A DNA stretch of 45,988 nt from an uncultured cyanobacterium (GTDB lineage: Bacteria > Cyanobacteriota > Cyanobacteriia > Thermosynechococcales > Thermosynechococcaceae), in contig CALFCG010000128.1 in the NCBI GenBank assembly GCA_937951315.1, positions 1 to 45,988 on the forward strand. Reading direction: 5' to 3'. A program made the position numbers and the translations under genes. How positions within the stretch are numbered: position 1 is the first letter of the stretch; the number at the start of each line of letters is the position of its first letter. Positions 1 through 7,681 of this stretch are shown here, piece after piece. Under the pieces are notes generated by a model. The model saw only the letters and a list, made by a program, of their open reading frames with translations, did not search any database and had not been told where the DNA came from.

Positions 1-97
1 ACTGATTACCGATCAGCAACCGTTGAAGAACCTAGAGCAAGCCTTTTTTGACATGCGTGATCGCAAAACGATCAAAGCTGCGATCTCTCCGCATTGA
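1..97 (+). CDS. C-terminal end of a medium-chain (zinc-type) dehydrogenase-like protein, partial
   Basis: The window opens inside a reading frame (codons from base 2) that ends at TGA 95-97 and gives 31 residues. The stretch PLKNLEQAFFDMRDRKTIKA resembles the end of alcohol/threonine-dehydrogenase-like MDR proteins, where the last helix is followed by a strand containing a K-A-I/V-x-P pattern. The catalytic and nucleotide-binding regions lie outside the window, so substrate and cofactor cannot be judged. The assignment rests only on this tail and is tentative. Confidence 0.4.
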   Translation, partial: LITDQQPLKNLEQAFFDMRDRKTIKAAISPH

Positions 98-552
98 AGG
101 GCAATGAAGACGGATATACGTCAATGAGGCAAGCTGGCAAGTGAGACTCTGCCAATCACTCAACACTTTGCGAAATGATGTAGCGATGCCATATATCAAT
201 GCTGCTGGCCAACATTCTTGTTGGCTAAATTAGAGCCGCATCACTCTTGAAAATCAATCCTGTGAACAAAAGATGTTAACTGAGCGAGGTGCATCAGAGT
301 AAATGTGAAGTGAGATTACCCGATACTGCCCAAGATCAGTATTGTGGCGTTATAAACTTGGCTTGGCCTCAAAGCTAGGACCAAAGACCCCATTGAAGCT
401 GGCTACAATAATGAAGATTTTCCATCGTGCAGGTATTGTCCTTCTCAAAGGGTTGATAAACAATGCGGAATGCACTTTATACCAGACGGAAGTTAGAGGT
501 ATCCATAGGAGATGATTGAAAAAAGAGTGAATAGTTTCTATCAATGAAAAAA
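98..552. other. gene-poor stretch
   Basis: I see no convincing gene here. A 64-codon minus-strand frame at 350-544 lacks recognisable motifs and a ribosome binding site. The stretch could hold the 3' untranslated part of the dehydrogenase gene and the terminator of the small-protein pair on the minus strand, but no clear hairpin with a T-run is visible. Confidence 0.4.
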
Positions 553-726
553 CTATGCACTTTCAAAATTCTCATGAAGGGCATGTGTTCCGATGAGATC
601 ATCAACCAAATCAGATAGTTCTAGAGACTCAATGTCACCAGCCAAGAAACGCTGATAGAGACGAGAGATATTACGGTTGAGTTGATCTTGGAGAGAGGCA
701 GGAGGGTTGATATTGCTGTTAGCCAT
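553..726 (-). CDS. small conserved-looking protein, tandem paralogue A (57 aa)
   Basis: This short frame starts at an ATG (complement of 724-726) preceded by an AAGGAA ribosome binding site and ends at TAG (complement of 553-555). The product is acidic and probably helical. It shares LYQxFLAGDI, then LVDDL, then HAL, in the same order and spacing, with the product of the neighbouring gene at 793-969, so the two are tandem duplicates. It has no signal peptide, Cys pair or membrane segment. I do not recognise the family. Conservation between the copies at protein level is the main argument that it is translated. Both genes point the same way and could share one transcript. Confidence 0.65.
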   Translation of the reverse strand: MANSNINPPASLQDQLNRNISRLYQRFLAGDIESLELSDLVDDLIGTHALHENFESA

Positions 727-792
727 GAGTTTATGGTTCCTTGGAAAAAGTATAAATATATTGCTAAATCAATTGGAACAGGCCATGGAGAA

Positions 793-969
793 CTAGGCGT
801 GGCAGAGCTGGACCTCATCGACCATGTCGATTAAGGCATGAATGCCAACAAGATCATCAACCAGTTCAGAGAACTCTAGGGTGCCAATATCGCCTGCCAA
901 GAAATGTTGATAAAGGCTAGAAATTTCAAGGCTTAGTTCATTTTGTGGTGTGGTGTTTATGCTTGCCAT
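793..969 (-). CDS. small conserved-looking protein, tandem paralogue B (58 aa)
   Basis: The frame starts at ATG (complement of 967-969), has AAAGGA upstream and ends at TAG (complement of 793-795), 66 bases before the start of paralogue A. The core LYQHFLAGDIGTLEFSELVDDL aligns without gaps with LYQRFLAGDIESLELSDLVDDL of paralogue A. The ends diverge more: this copy finishes with a hydrophobic and acidic stretch ending in CHA. Function is unknown. The acidic, helix-compatible composition would suit a small adaptor or an antitoxin-like partner, but no partner gene is adjacent, so this stays open. Confidence 0.65.
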   Translation of the reverse strand: MASINTTPQNELSLEISSLYQHFLAGDIGTLEFSELVDDLVGIHALIDMVDEVQLCHA

Positions 970-1182
970 AACGGAGACATTCCTTTGTTATTTAAAAGGG
1001 TTGAAAGCCAACGACGTTTGTCGATATCAATACAATATCTAGATGCCCAAACTATTGGATCAGGAGAAGTACTGATTCTTACCCATCAGAAATCAAGACA
1101 AAGAGCGTAAAATTACCGATATCAGAAAAACTACGTAGACAGACACGCAGAACTCTCTTGACTAGCCTCCGTATATTTACGT

Positions 1183-1210
1183 AAAAGGCCCGTATAGTTA
1201 CGGACCTTTT
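1183..1210. terminator. inverted repeat, possible bidirectional terminator
   Basis: Arms AAAAGGCCCGTA (1183-1194) and TACGGACCTTTT (1199-1210) pair along 12 positions with one G-T or A-C type mismatch, depending on strand, around a TAGT loop. A-runs and T-runs flank the stem on both sides. It lies between the small-protein pair and the exported protein gene. Part of it (CGTATAGTTACGG) also repeats a nearby CGTATATTTACG at 1170-1181, so it may be a protein-binding site instead. Confidence 0.45.
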
Positions 1211-1301
1211 ATCTCAAGCAGAAGAGATTCGGCTCTTTGTATAGTTTCGTTTCGCTAAGAATCTAAATATAAAGAGAAACTAAATTCTTTTTGACTCCTT
1301 T

Positions 1302-1682
1302 CTATTTAATTAGAAAGGGCAGGAGGGGTCTGAGTAGCTTCCTAATTCGAAGGAGGCTGATCAGCGTTTGGAGCCGGGGCGTGACACGTCCTGGAACATC
1401 TTCTGCAGCAATTCGAAGTTGGGCCTGCAGCTCAGCATATTCTGCGGCTGTGAGCGGCTCGCCATCAATGGGAGACCGTGCATCCATAATAATTTCCGTT
1501 TGCAGGATTTCTTCTGGAATATCTTCCGGTGGTGGCAGAGTCTGAGCATGAATCGGTGGGCTGAGCAGGAGAGCAGACAATGCAAGAATTGCTCTCTTCC
1601 TATGCTTGATTTGAAACCAGAGTGACGTCTGAACCTTAATTTGTCGAAAGTCTATCTTCATCATTTTCTGAGATGGAGCCAT
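1302..1682 (-). CDS. small exported protein, conserved cyanobacterial type (126 aa)
   Basis: The N-terminus has a basic stretch (KHRKR), a hydrophobic core (AILALSALLLS) and an A-x-A-like cleavage region ending IHAQ, which is a Sec signal peptide. The mature part is Pro/Glu-rich, then IDGEPLTAAEYAELQAQL, and ends in a basic hydrophobic tail (LRIRKLLRPLLPF). I believe this layout recurs in cyanobacterial hypothetical proteins, but I know no function. ATG codons occur at residues 1, 7 and 8; the double ATG at 1664/1661 is an equally good start. It probably acts at the periplasmic face or thylakoid lumen, with the basic tail near a membrane. Confidence 0.7.
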   Translation of the reverse strand: MAPSQKMMKIDFRQIKVQTSLWFQIKHRKRAILALSALLLSPPIHAQTLPPPEDIPEEILQTEIIMDARSPIDGEPLTAAEYAELQAQLRIAAEDVPGRVTPRLQTLISLLRIRKLLRPLLPFLIK

Positions 1683-1709
1683 TGGCTTTGATTTGTCTGA
1701 TTATTCCTT

Positions 1710-2150
1710 CTATCGCTCGCCAATTTGGGCAAACTCCTGTTGGCCGAAGATAGCTGATTCATACCGATAGAACTTGAATTCCATGAGGTTATGAAAGGGA
1801 TCTTCAAGAAAGAAAGTACGATGTTCCAGTTGTTGATCAGGGAACCGGACTTTCGGCGGTATATAGAGGGATATTTGCTTGTCCTCAATCCGCTGCAGTA
1901 TTGCTTTCCAATCCGCTTCAGCTGTAAACACTAAACCAAAGTGCCGAGGGTAGATGCTTTTTTGGACTTGCAAAGGTTCCTGCGTTTTGTGGGCTACAAG
2001 TTGATGACCATAGAGATTCAGAATGACGGCCTGCTCACTCTCACGACCAATGGTACAGCCGAGCCCGTCGCCATAGTAAGACTTGGTCTGAGCAATGTCG
2101 GTGACAGGAAATGCCAAGTGAAATAGGATTGAACCTGTAGGCTGAGACAT
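1710..2150 (-). CDS. VOC-superfamily (glyoxalase/bleomycin-resistance-like) protein
   Basis: The 146-residue product begins with a typical VOC strand and helix (FHLAFPVTDIAQTKSYYGDGLGC) and ends with a strand of the type FFLEDPFHNLMEFKFYR. The N-terminal His (HLAF) and the Glu of LMEFKFY fit the metal-ligand positions of the family, and a further His lies in PRHFGLVF. Members include glyoxalase I, dioxygenases and antibiotic-binding proteins, so the substrate is not predictable. Its ATG lies 17 bases from the ATG of the divergent DUF92 gene, so any promoters must overlap the coding sequences. Confidence 0.85.
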   Translation of the reverse strand: MSQPTGSILFHLAFPVTDIAQTKSYYGDGLGCTIGRESEQAVILNLYGHQLVAHKTQEPLQVQKSIYPRHFGLVFTAEADWKAILQRIEDKQISLYIPPKVRFPDQQLEHRTFFLEDPFHNLMEFKFYRYESAIFGQQEFAQIGER

Positions 2151-2167
2151 TGGGTGGCCCTTTAAAT

Positions 2168-2932
2168 ATGTCGTTTCTCTATGATATTGCGGCTTGGAAC
2201 CCCTGGCTGGTAGCAGTGCTGCTCAACCTTTCTCTCGGACTTGTGGGCTGGAAGTTGGTGAGTAAACTGCTGACCCCTGTAGGGCTAGTCCATGCCTTTA
2301 TTTTGGGCGTTCTTGTTTGGGGAACGCTGGGATGGGCCGGGTATATCGTTGTCCTTTTTTACTTTCTGGTGGGTTCAGGTGTAACCCGTATTGGTAAAGC
2401 CAAGAAAGAAGCTGAGGGCATTGCTGAGAAGCGTGGGGGAGCCAGGGGGCCAGAAAATGTTTGGGGATCGGCTGCGGCTGGAACGGTATGTGCGATCGCA
2501 ACCCTTGTTACCCCTCCTCTCTATCACCCACTCTTGTTGCTAGGCTATGTCGCGAGTTTCAGCACAAAGCTTTCAGATACCACGGCGAGCGAAGTGGGCA
2601 AAGCCTATGGAAAAAGGACATTCTTGATTACAACCCTCAGGCCTGTTCCCAGAGGAACGGAGGGAGCCGTGAGTTTAGAGGGAACCGTCGCTGGCTTAAT
2701 CGCCTCCATTGTTTTGGCGCTAATCGGTTGGGCCGTGGGACTCATTGCCCCCCTGGGCATTGTTTGGTGTGCGATCGCAGCCTTCATTGCCACTAATATC
2801 GAAAGCTTAATCGGCGCAACGCTCCAATCGCGGTTCGCTTGGTTAACCAACGAAGTCGTCAATGGCATCAATACAACGATCGGAGCGATCGCAGCCATTG
2901 GTCTTGCATTTCTAGGTCAACAATTAATCTAG
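2168..2932 (+). CDS. DUF92/TIGR00297 integral membrane protein, VTE6-like phytyl-phosphate kinase candidate
   Basis: The 254-residue protein is almost entirely hydrophobic helices, with a cytosolic-type segment carrying KAKKEAEGIAEKRGGARGPENVWG and then DTTASEVGKAYGKRTFLITTLRPVPRGTEGAVSLEGT. The D-T-x-x-S-E-x-G and G-T-E-G-A-V-S-x-E-G-T motifs are hallmarks of DUF92. The plant member VTE6 phosphorylates phytyl phosphate in the chlorophyll-phytol salvage route to tocopherol, and cyanobacterial homologues are thought to act likewise. I chose ATG 2168 because the TTG at 2150 has no ribosome binding site and would overlap the divergent gene's start. The family call is firm; the exact substrate is inferred. 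Confidence 0.85.
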   Translation: MSFLYDIAAWNPWLVAVLLNLSLGLVGWKLVSKLLTPVGLVHAFILGVLVWGTLGWAGYIVVLFYFLVGSGVTRIGKAKKEAEGIAEKRGGARGPENVWGSAAAGTVCAIATLVTPPLYHPLLLLGYVASFSTKLSDTTASEVGKAYGKRTFLITTLRPVPRGTEGAVSLEGTVAGLIASIVLALIGWAVGLIAPLGIVWCAIAAFIATNIESLIGATLQSRFAWLTNEVVNGINTTIGAIAAIGLAFLGQQLI

Positions 2933-2947
2933 CCCCCAAAGAAGCCC

Positions 2948-3283
2948 TTAATTTTTATCTGAAGACTGATAAAGGTGGGACGGTAGCATGTCAGCAAACC
3001 GGCGATATTCTGCAAGGTATTGCTCTAGAACAACAAACTGAGGCAGGTTAAGACTGTAATAGATCCATCGGCCTTCATGGCGGTTGTGGACTAGCTCAGC
3101 ATCTTTGAGCACCTTGAGATGGAAAGAGAGCTTGGATTGGCTGGTATCTAAGGATTCACAAAGCTCGCCGACACACAATTCCTGTTGGCGAAGCAGTTCG
3201 AGAACATGCATTCTTAGCGGGTCAGCAAGGGCGCGGAATCCGTTGGAGATCAGGGTGGAAGGCGGGGCGTAGGCTTGTGGCAT
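2948..3283 (-). CDS. ArsR/SmtB-family metalloregulator
   Basis: A 111-residue winged-helix protein. The helix-turn-helix lies about residues 20-75 (ALADPLRMHVLELL, then ESLDTSQSKLSFHLKVLKDAELV) and is followed by the wing RHEGRWIYYSL. The segment ELCVGELC holds two Cys on the helix where ArsR proteins carry C-V-C-x-L-C for As(III)/Sb(III); the middle Cys is Gly here. That suggests a thiol-sensing repressor, possibly with altered metal selectivity. It is convergent with the DUF92 gene and no arsenite pump or reductase lies nearby, so the target is unknown. The 164 bases upstream show no clear palindrome. Confidence 0.88.
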   Translation of the reverse strand: MPQAYAPPSTLISNGFRALADPLRMHVLELLRQQELCVGELCESLDTSQSKLSFHLKVLKDAELVHNRHEGRWIYYSLNLPQFVVLEQYLAEYRRFADMLPSHLYQSSDKN

Positions 3284-3447
3284 CAGGACGTCGATTGGAG
3301 TGCTAAGAATAAGTTGCTTTAGATCAATGGTGGCCCGACATGCCGTTTAATGGGGTCCGCCGGATCTCGATGCTGGGTAGCACTACCTCGCAAACTGCTT
3401 GATCAGGATAACTAGTGATAATTACTCATCAAAGGCTACCCACTCTG

Positions 3448-4263
3448 TTATACACCCTTATCCATGTGATCTAACAACTGATTGATCAAAGATTTATCTT
3501 CTGCTGAAGGATAGGTTCCTAAATAATCCGTTAAATCGTGCTGAGCAGCGGCCCAATAACCCAGCTTAAAATAAAGGATTCCTCGATCTCGTAATTCTTC
3601 ACTGTGAGGATTAATTAAGAGAATACGCTCAGAAACAGCTAAGCATTTAGGCAGTTCTTTTAAGTGCAAATAGATTTGCTTAAGATTCATTAGCATGCGA
3701 GTCAAGAACTGTTGTGGGGTTACAGGACTCAAAAAGCTTGACTGCATTTCTATGGGCTGACCATAAAGTTGTGTCAGCCTCTCTTGACAATCTTGGGCAA
3801 ACAGAATCTCCCCCCCATGAAACGGGTCAACATGGAAATCAACATCATCCTGTTCAGGACGAATTAGAAAATGTCCAGGAAAGTTAACCCCCACCATTGG
3901 AAAGTCGATGCGTCGCGCAATTTCAAGGTAAACCAAAGAAATAGTCAGTGGGATGCCCGTGCGCCGATTAATCACCTCATTTAAGAAGCTGTTGCGAGGG
4001 TCATAGTAATCTTCCTGATTCCCAACGTAGCCAAGATCTTCGAAAAGATAGTGATTGAGAGTTTGAATAACACGCAAGGGGTAAGCCACATCAGGTAAAT
4101 GTGCTTGAACCTCAGTCGCCATTGCATCTAATGCAGCTATATAGTCGTCAACCTTCAGGTCTGGATATTCTTCTTGGGCAATACAGAGAGCTGCCTCTGC
4201 CAGATTAAAGTTAGGGGTCTGTAAAAGCTGATGTAGGCGCTGACGAGCACGGGGAAATTCCAT
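3448..4263 (-). CDS. SirB1-family protein (transglutaminase-like N-domain, TPR-like C-domain)
   Basis: The 271-residue protein contains the SirB1 signature: LFEDLGYVGNQEDYYDPRNSFLNEVINRRTGIPLTISLVYLEIARR, then FPMVGVNFPGHFLIR and a downstream FHVDPFHGGE. The His of GHFLIR and Asp of HVDPF match the transglutaminase-like His/Asp positions, while the usual Cys is absent from RRTGIPLTIS, as is common in SirB1 proteins. The last ~80 residues (MNLKQIYLHLKELPKCLAVSERILLINPHSEELRDRGILYFKLGYWAAAQHDLTDYL) are tetratricopeptide-like. Function in cyanobacteria is unknown. The start ATG is followed by an uninterrupted match to the family's N-terminus. Confidence 0.85.
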   Translation of the reverse strand: MEFPRARQRLHQLLQTPNFNLAEAALCIAQEEYPDLKVDDYIAALDAMATEVQAHLPDVAYPLRVIQTLNHYLFEDLGYVGNQEDYYDPRNSFLNEVINRRTGIPLTISLVYLEIARRIDFPMVGVNFPGHFLIRPEQDDVDFHVDPFHGGEILFAQDCQERLTQLYGQPIEMQSSFLSPVTPQQFLTRMLMNLKQIYLHLKELPKCLAVSERILLINPHSEELRDRGILYFKLGYWAAAQHDLTDYLGTYPSAEDKSLINQLLDHMDKGV

Positions 4264-4674
4264 AGGGGCAGTATTGTGCCGTAGCTAAGAGGATGGTTTA
4301 AGCGCAGGGTTAGTTCAAAGCGTTATTGATATTGGGATTAAATCCTACCTTATCTGTTCGAGTATTTATAGATCCACTCAATATCTTCTACCAGTGGTGT
4401 GCCCCATTCTTTGCTGTGAGTATATCTCCGCTCAGCTCGAAGCCAAACGCTGCGCGAGCGAACTACGTATACTCTTTCCTCCAGTCCCATGGTTTTCTTG
4501 GGCAGTCACCTAATAAAACCTAATTTTGGGGATGAGCACTCTAGAAGTGACGTTTTCAACCCCCCATTTTGTCCCATTGAGGTTTTTTGTTAGTTCAACG
4601 AAGATTGAAATTGTCAAGGGAATACAGCAATTTAACTCCCGTAATCAATACGCATAACTGCTAGGAGAAACACT
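4264..4674. other. intergenic region between divergent genes
   Basis: The 411 bases between the SirB1-type gene (minus) and the exported protein (plus) contain no supportable gene; the plus-strand frame at 4326-4523 has no start signal or recognisable motif. The end of the stretch holds a good ribosome binding site, AGGAGAA at about 4662-4668, for the gene at 4675. Promoters for both genes should lie here. Confidence 0.5.
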
Positions 4675-5172
4675 ATGAAAACTGCACAGAACATGACTCG
4701 AATTCAGAAGCTTGCTCGGAAGGGAATGTTATTGACTGCAACAACAGCTTTGAGTTTGGCATCCGTTGCAACCTTTAATCAAACGCCAGCCCATGCATTG
4801 TGTATCGATCTCCCAGGGATCAAAATCGGCTGTAATGGAGATACAAAAACACCCAAAAAACCAGCTCCAGTCAAGCAATATTCTGTCATCCAGAAGAATC
4901 CCCATACAAATAGCATTGTCCAAAGCTTTGGTCCCGTTGATCATGAGAGTGCCACCCAAAAGCAGCGTGAATTCCAACAGGTTCACTATGCTATCTTTCG
5001 ATACTTAGGCATTGGTGAGCAGGTTCATACGCGAGCCTTTCCGAATAGTTTTCAAGCGCAAAACTATTTATCCTCCAAAGGTCCTTGTCGTGATGCGAAC
5101 GCCTTTGGTATCTGTGCTCTAGACCTCCAGCAGGTGAGACCTGCTGTTGTAGAAATCACTCAAGTTAACTAG
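4675..5172 (+). CDS. exported protein of unknown function (165 aa)
   Basis: An AGGAGAA ribosome binding site precedes the ATG by about six bases. Residues 10-42 form a Sec signal peptide: basic RIQKLARKG, hydrophobic LLTATTALSLASVATF, and cleavage after AHA. The mature part has four Cys in two pairs (C43 in ALCIDLPG with IGCNG; GPCRDAN with GICALD), consistent with disulfides outside the cytoplasm. A central segment with many Gln/His and RAFPNSFQAQNYLSSKGPC has no family match I know. It is the first of three exported-protein genes in a row on this strand. Confidence 0.8.
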   Translation: MKTAQNMTRIQKLARKGMLLTATTALSLASVATFNQTPAHALCIDLPGIKIGCNGDTKTPKKPAPVKQYSVIQKNPHTNSIVQSFGPVDHESATQKQREFQQVHYAIFRYLGIGEQVHTRAFPNSFQAQNYLSSKGPCRDANAFGICALDLQQVRPAVVEITQVN

Positions 5173-5293
5173 ATCCTGTAAGTGTTCCTCTGACTTGGCA
5201 GTGCCCTAATTCATTTCAGGTGACTGCTGAGGCGAGGGGAACTCATCGGGCCACAGGCTTTGTTGTTGTCAAATATTGGATCATCGGTGAATC

Positions 5294-6193
5294 ATGATTA
5301 ACGCAAAACGGGGTATTGCCAAGGTTTGCTTGGCAGGTGGGGTTGTGCTGTCCATGATGGGAGTGCTTCGCAGTCCTTCAGTGGCGAGTCAAGAAGTCTG
5401 TGAAGGGACAGATTTTGAGGCTCCCGCAGCAACCTCTAGAACCATCAAATTTCAAGAATATGGGCTTCAAGTCAAGATTCCGAGTAATTTTCGCCCCTTA
5501 GAACGGGATAGCGGGACTTGGATTCTCGATCCAGGCACTTTTAACCTTTTGCAATGTACAGATCAAGGCATCCCTGGTCCTGGAAGAGGTATTGAGTCAT
5601 TTGAGATCATTAGACGACGGCCTAATCCCCAGAAACTATCGGCAAAAGAATTTGCTCTCCAGGTTGATGATTCTCACCTATCACCCGAGGTGATGAGCCA
5701 TCGCATTGGAGATCTCGAAATCTATTCACGTGCACATGACAGAGGTGGCATAGAGATTTCATACGCTTGGTTTCAAGGTTCTGGGGGTAATGAAATCATC
5801 GAACTTTCTACTCAAGGCACACAAGTCGATTTACTGGCTTTACTCAATCGAGTGGAAAGCATGCCCATAGCTGATGGGACGCTATCCAATGTTCATCAAT
5901 CAAACGATCCGATTGAGATTGCGATCAAGGCCCTTCGCGAGGGCGGAGGTTCCTTTGGATGGGGACGCCGTCGCGAAATTATAGCTGAGCATGAATCCCT
6001 CGAAAATCCACAAAGGTCCGTTGTCACCATTACTGAAGAAGGATTTATGGATGACTCCGTTAAAGGTCACCGATATATTCTCCAATTGCAGAAAGACCCG
6101 GAAGGGAAATGGGCCGTTACGGATATTCAGAAGTCATGGGTGTGCCGCTTGGGCCGAGGATCTCAGGTTTACGCTCAAAAACTGTGTCATTAA
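5294..6193 (+). CDS. exported protein of unknown function (299 aa)
   Basis: The N-terminus (INAKRGIAKVCLAGGVVLSMMGVLRSPSVASQ) is a Sec signal peptide with predicted cleavage after VAS. The mature region begins with a strand-rich part (KFQEYGLQVKIPSNFRPLERDSGTWILDPGTFNLLQC) that looks like a beta-sandwich or surface domain. The last ~85 residues (RREIIAEHESLENPQRSVVTITEEGFMDDSVKGHRYILQLQKDPEGKWAVTDIQKSWVCRLGRGSQVYAQKLC) resemble periplasmic domains ending in ...W-x-x-C-R-x-G-R-G...C seen in cyanobacterial secreted proteins. Four Cys could form two disulfides. Function is unknown. Confidence 0.82.
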   Translation: MINAKRGIAKVCLAGGVVLSMMGVLRSPSVASQEVCEGTDFEAPAATSRTIKFQEYGLQVKIPSNFRPLERDSGTWILDPGTFNLLQCTDQGIPGPGRGIESFEIIRRRPNPQKLSAKEFALQVDDSHLSPEVMSHRIGDLEIYSRAHDRGGIEISYAWFQGSGGNEIIELSTQGTQVDLLALLNRVESMPIADGTLSNVHQSNDPIEIAIKALREGGGSFGWGRRREIIAEHESLENPQRSVVTITEEGFMDDSVKGHRYILQLQKDPEGKWAVTDIQKSWVCRLGRGSQVYAQKLCH

Positions 6194-6258
6194 ATCTCTG
6201 CTCACAGACTTCCAGGTCTATGAGTCAGTTATACCCATCCCATCATTAGGTCTATCTC

Positions 6259-7434
6259 ATGAAAAAAAATCAGTTGAGGATTCTCGGGGCTTTGATCCTC
6301 TGCACCAGTCTTTTGTCTTGTAAATCCATTGGGGCAAAGCCAGCGTCCCAAACGCAATCATTGACGACGGCATCAGAGACAGCCCCACCTCTGGAAGATA
6401 GTGCTGAAGTTTCTCCCGTACCCTCGTCAGGTGAGCCCATCACACGGCGAGTTGAGGATTCCCTGGCCTCGGAAATTATGAATCAAGTTCTGAAGCAGAA
6501 ACAAAAGTTGGGGCTTTGTCAGGATAGTGTTGAGACTTCAGAACCCGAGGTCTCTGAGGTCTATACCAATGGGCAAGGGCAATACTTGGTTAATGTCCTG
6601 TGCTTTATGGCCGCATATCAGGGTGCCCATGAGTTTGTACTGGTAGAGAGTCTCGATAATCAGTTTGAGATGGAACATTCCGGTCTCTCACTGGCGGGGT
6701 ATCCAACGTTGGATGCAAAGACAAATATTCTGTACAACGATTACAAACTCAATGGGGCAGGGAGCTGCATTCAGTCTTCGCAATATCACTGGTCTGGCCC
6801 TCACCTTCGCCTGGTCTCCTCAATGTATGAAGATGGTGTTGCCAATGGTTGCGAAGATTTAGGGGTGAGATCGCCTTCTTCTGATCAGCTGATCACCTCT
6901 ACCCGTATTGGCTCTGCAAAACTGGAGATGACATTGGGAGAGTTAAAGCAGCTTTTGCCGCCAGAGGCTGAGCTTCAGGCGACTCAATTGGGGGTTGATC
7001 TGCCACCGGGGATGCGCGTTAGCTTTGGCCCAGAGGTCCAGTACGATCTTGCTTTCGATTCTGTGAATCTTGAGACTCAACTCATTTCAGATCAGTCGAA
7101 GATTGCATGGATCATTGCACGCAATCCAAATTACAGAACAGCAGAAGGCGTTGGCCCCGGTACACCGCTCAAAGAAGCGGTCTCACAATACAGTACGGCA
7201 ACTTTGGGCTACAGCCATGAGAATGAAAGTCGAGAATCGATCCAATTTGCCAAGGGACCTTTTTCTAATACCCCAGGAACCCAAGTCTGGATTCGCTCTA
7301 ACCAATGGACATTGACTGATTTTGCGGGTCTCTACCCTAAGCCAGAACAGCGGACGAACTATCAACAAACGCAAAACTATCGAGATCATGCGGCGATTGG
7401 ATCGATTGCGATTTATCAGCGGCCTGATCGTTGA
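6259..7434 (+). CDS. lipoprotein of unknown function, two-domain (391 aa)
   Basis: A type II signal peptide is clear: KKNQLRILGALILCTSLLSC with a lipobox LLSC, so Cys21 should be lipidated. After a Ser/Pro/Glu-rich linker, a first domain (about residues 75-205) carries YLVNVLCFMAAYQGAHEFVLVE and SCIQSSQYHWSGPHLRLVSSMYEDGVANGCEDL, reminiscent of DUF1176-type secreted domains. The second domain (about 210-385) begins TRIGSAKLEMTLGELKQLLP and resembles beta-rich domains of secreted cyanobacterial proteins. Both comparisons are by eye. It follows the previous exported protein by 65 bases and may be co-transcribed. Confidence 0.82.
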   Translation: MKKNQLRILGALILCTSLLSCKSIGAKPASQTQSLTTASETAPPLEDSAEVSPVPSSGEPITRRVEDSLASEIMNQVLKQKQKLGLCQDSVETSEPEVSEVYTNGQGQYLVNVLCFMAAYQGAHEFVLVESLDNQFEMEHSGLSLAGYPTLDAKTNILYNDYKLNGAGSCIQSSQYHWSGPHLRLVSSMYEDGVANGCEDLGVRSPSSDQLITSTRIGSAKLEMTLGELKQLLPPEAELQATQLGVDLPPGMRVSFGPEVQYDLAFDSVNLETQLISDQSKIAWIIARNPNYRTAEGVGPGTPLKEAVSQYSTATLGYSHENESRESIQFAKGPFSNTPGTQVWIRSNQWTLTDFAGLYPKPEQRTNYQQTQNYRDHAAIGSIAIYQRPDR

Positions 7435-7465
7435 GAATTCAAAAGGGGGCTGCTGGGTCTTCTTA

Positions 7466-7484
7466 GGAGAATTAAGGCTTCTCC
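7466..7484 (+). terminator. small hairpin after the lipoprotein gene
   Basis: GGAGAA (7466-7471) pairs perfectly with TTCTCC (7479-7484) around a 7-base loop, 30 bases after the lipoprotein stop. There is no T-run behind it, so it may stabilise the 3' end of the transcript rather than terminate it. Confidence 0.25.
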
Positions 7485-7681
7485 AATGTATCTCTCCTCA
7501 GGGTGGAGAGTCGGTGAGATTGCATGACTGTAGACAGATGAGAGTCTTCTTCACTATTTACATGTGTATGAGTTGTCCACTGAATCTAGTCGAGAGATGA
7601 TTGAAACATTGATGCGGTATAAGATTTTCGAGATGTATACACGATTCACCTTCTTGTACTTGATCTATGAAGTAGAACAGT

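Noticed and set aside
350-544. 64-codon minus-strand frame
   Set aside because: No ribosome binding site, no motif, and a composition unlike the neighbouring genes.
3399-3432. TTGAT ... ATCAA pair upstream of the ArsR gene as an operator
   Set aside because: The 24-base spacing is too long for a typical ArsR site and such short arms are expected by chance in this AT content.
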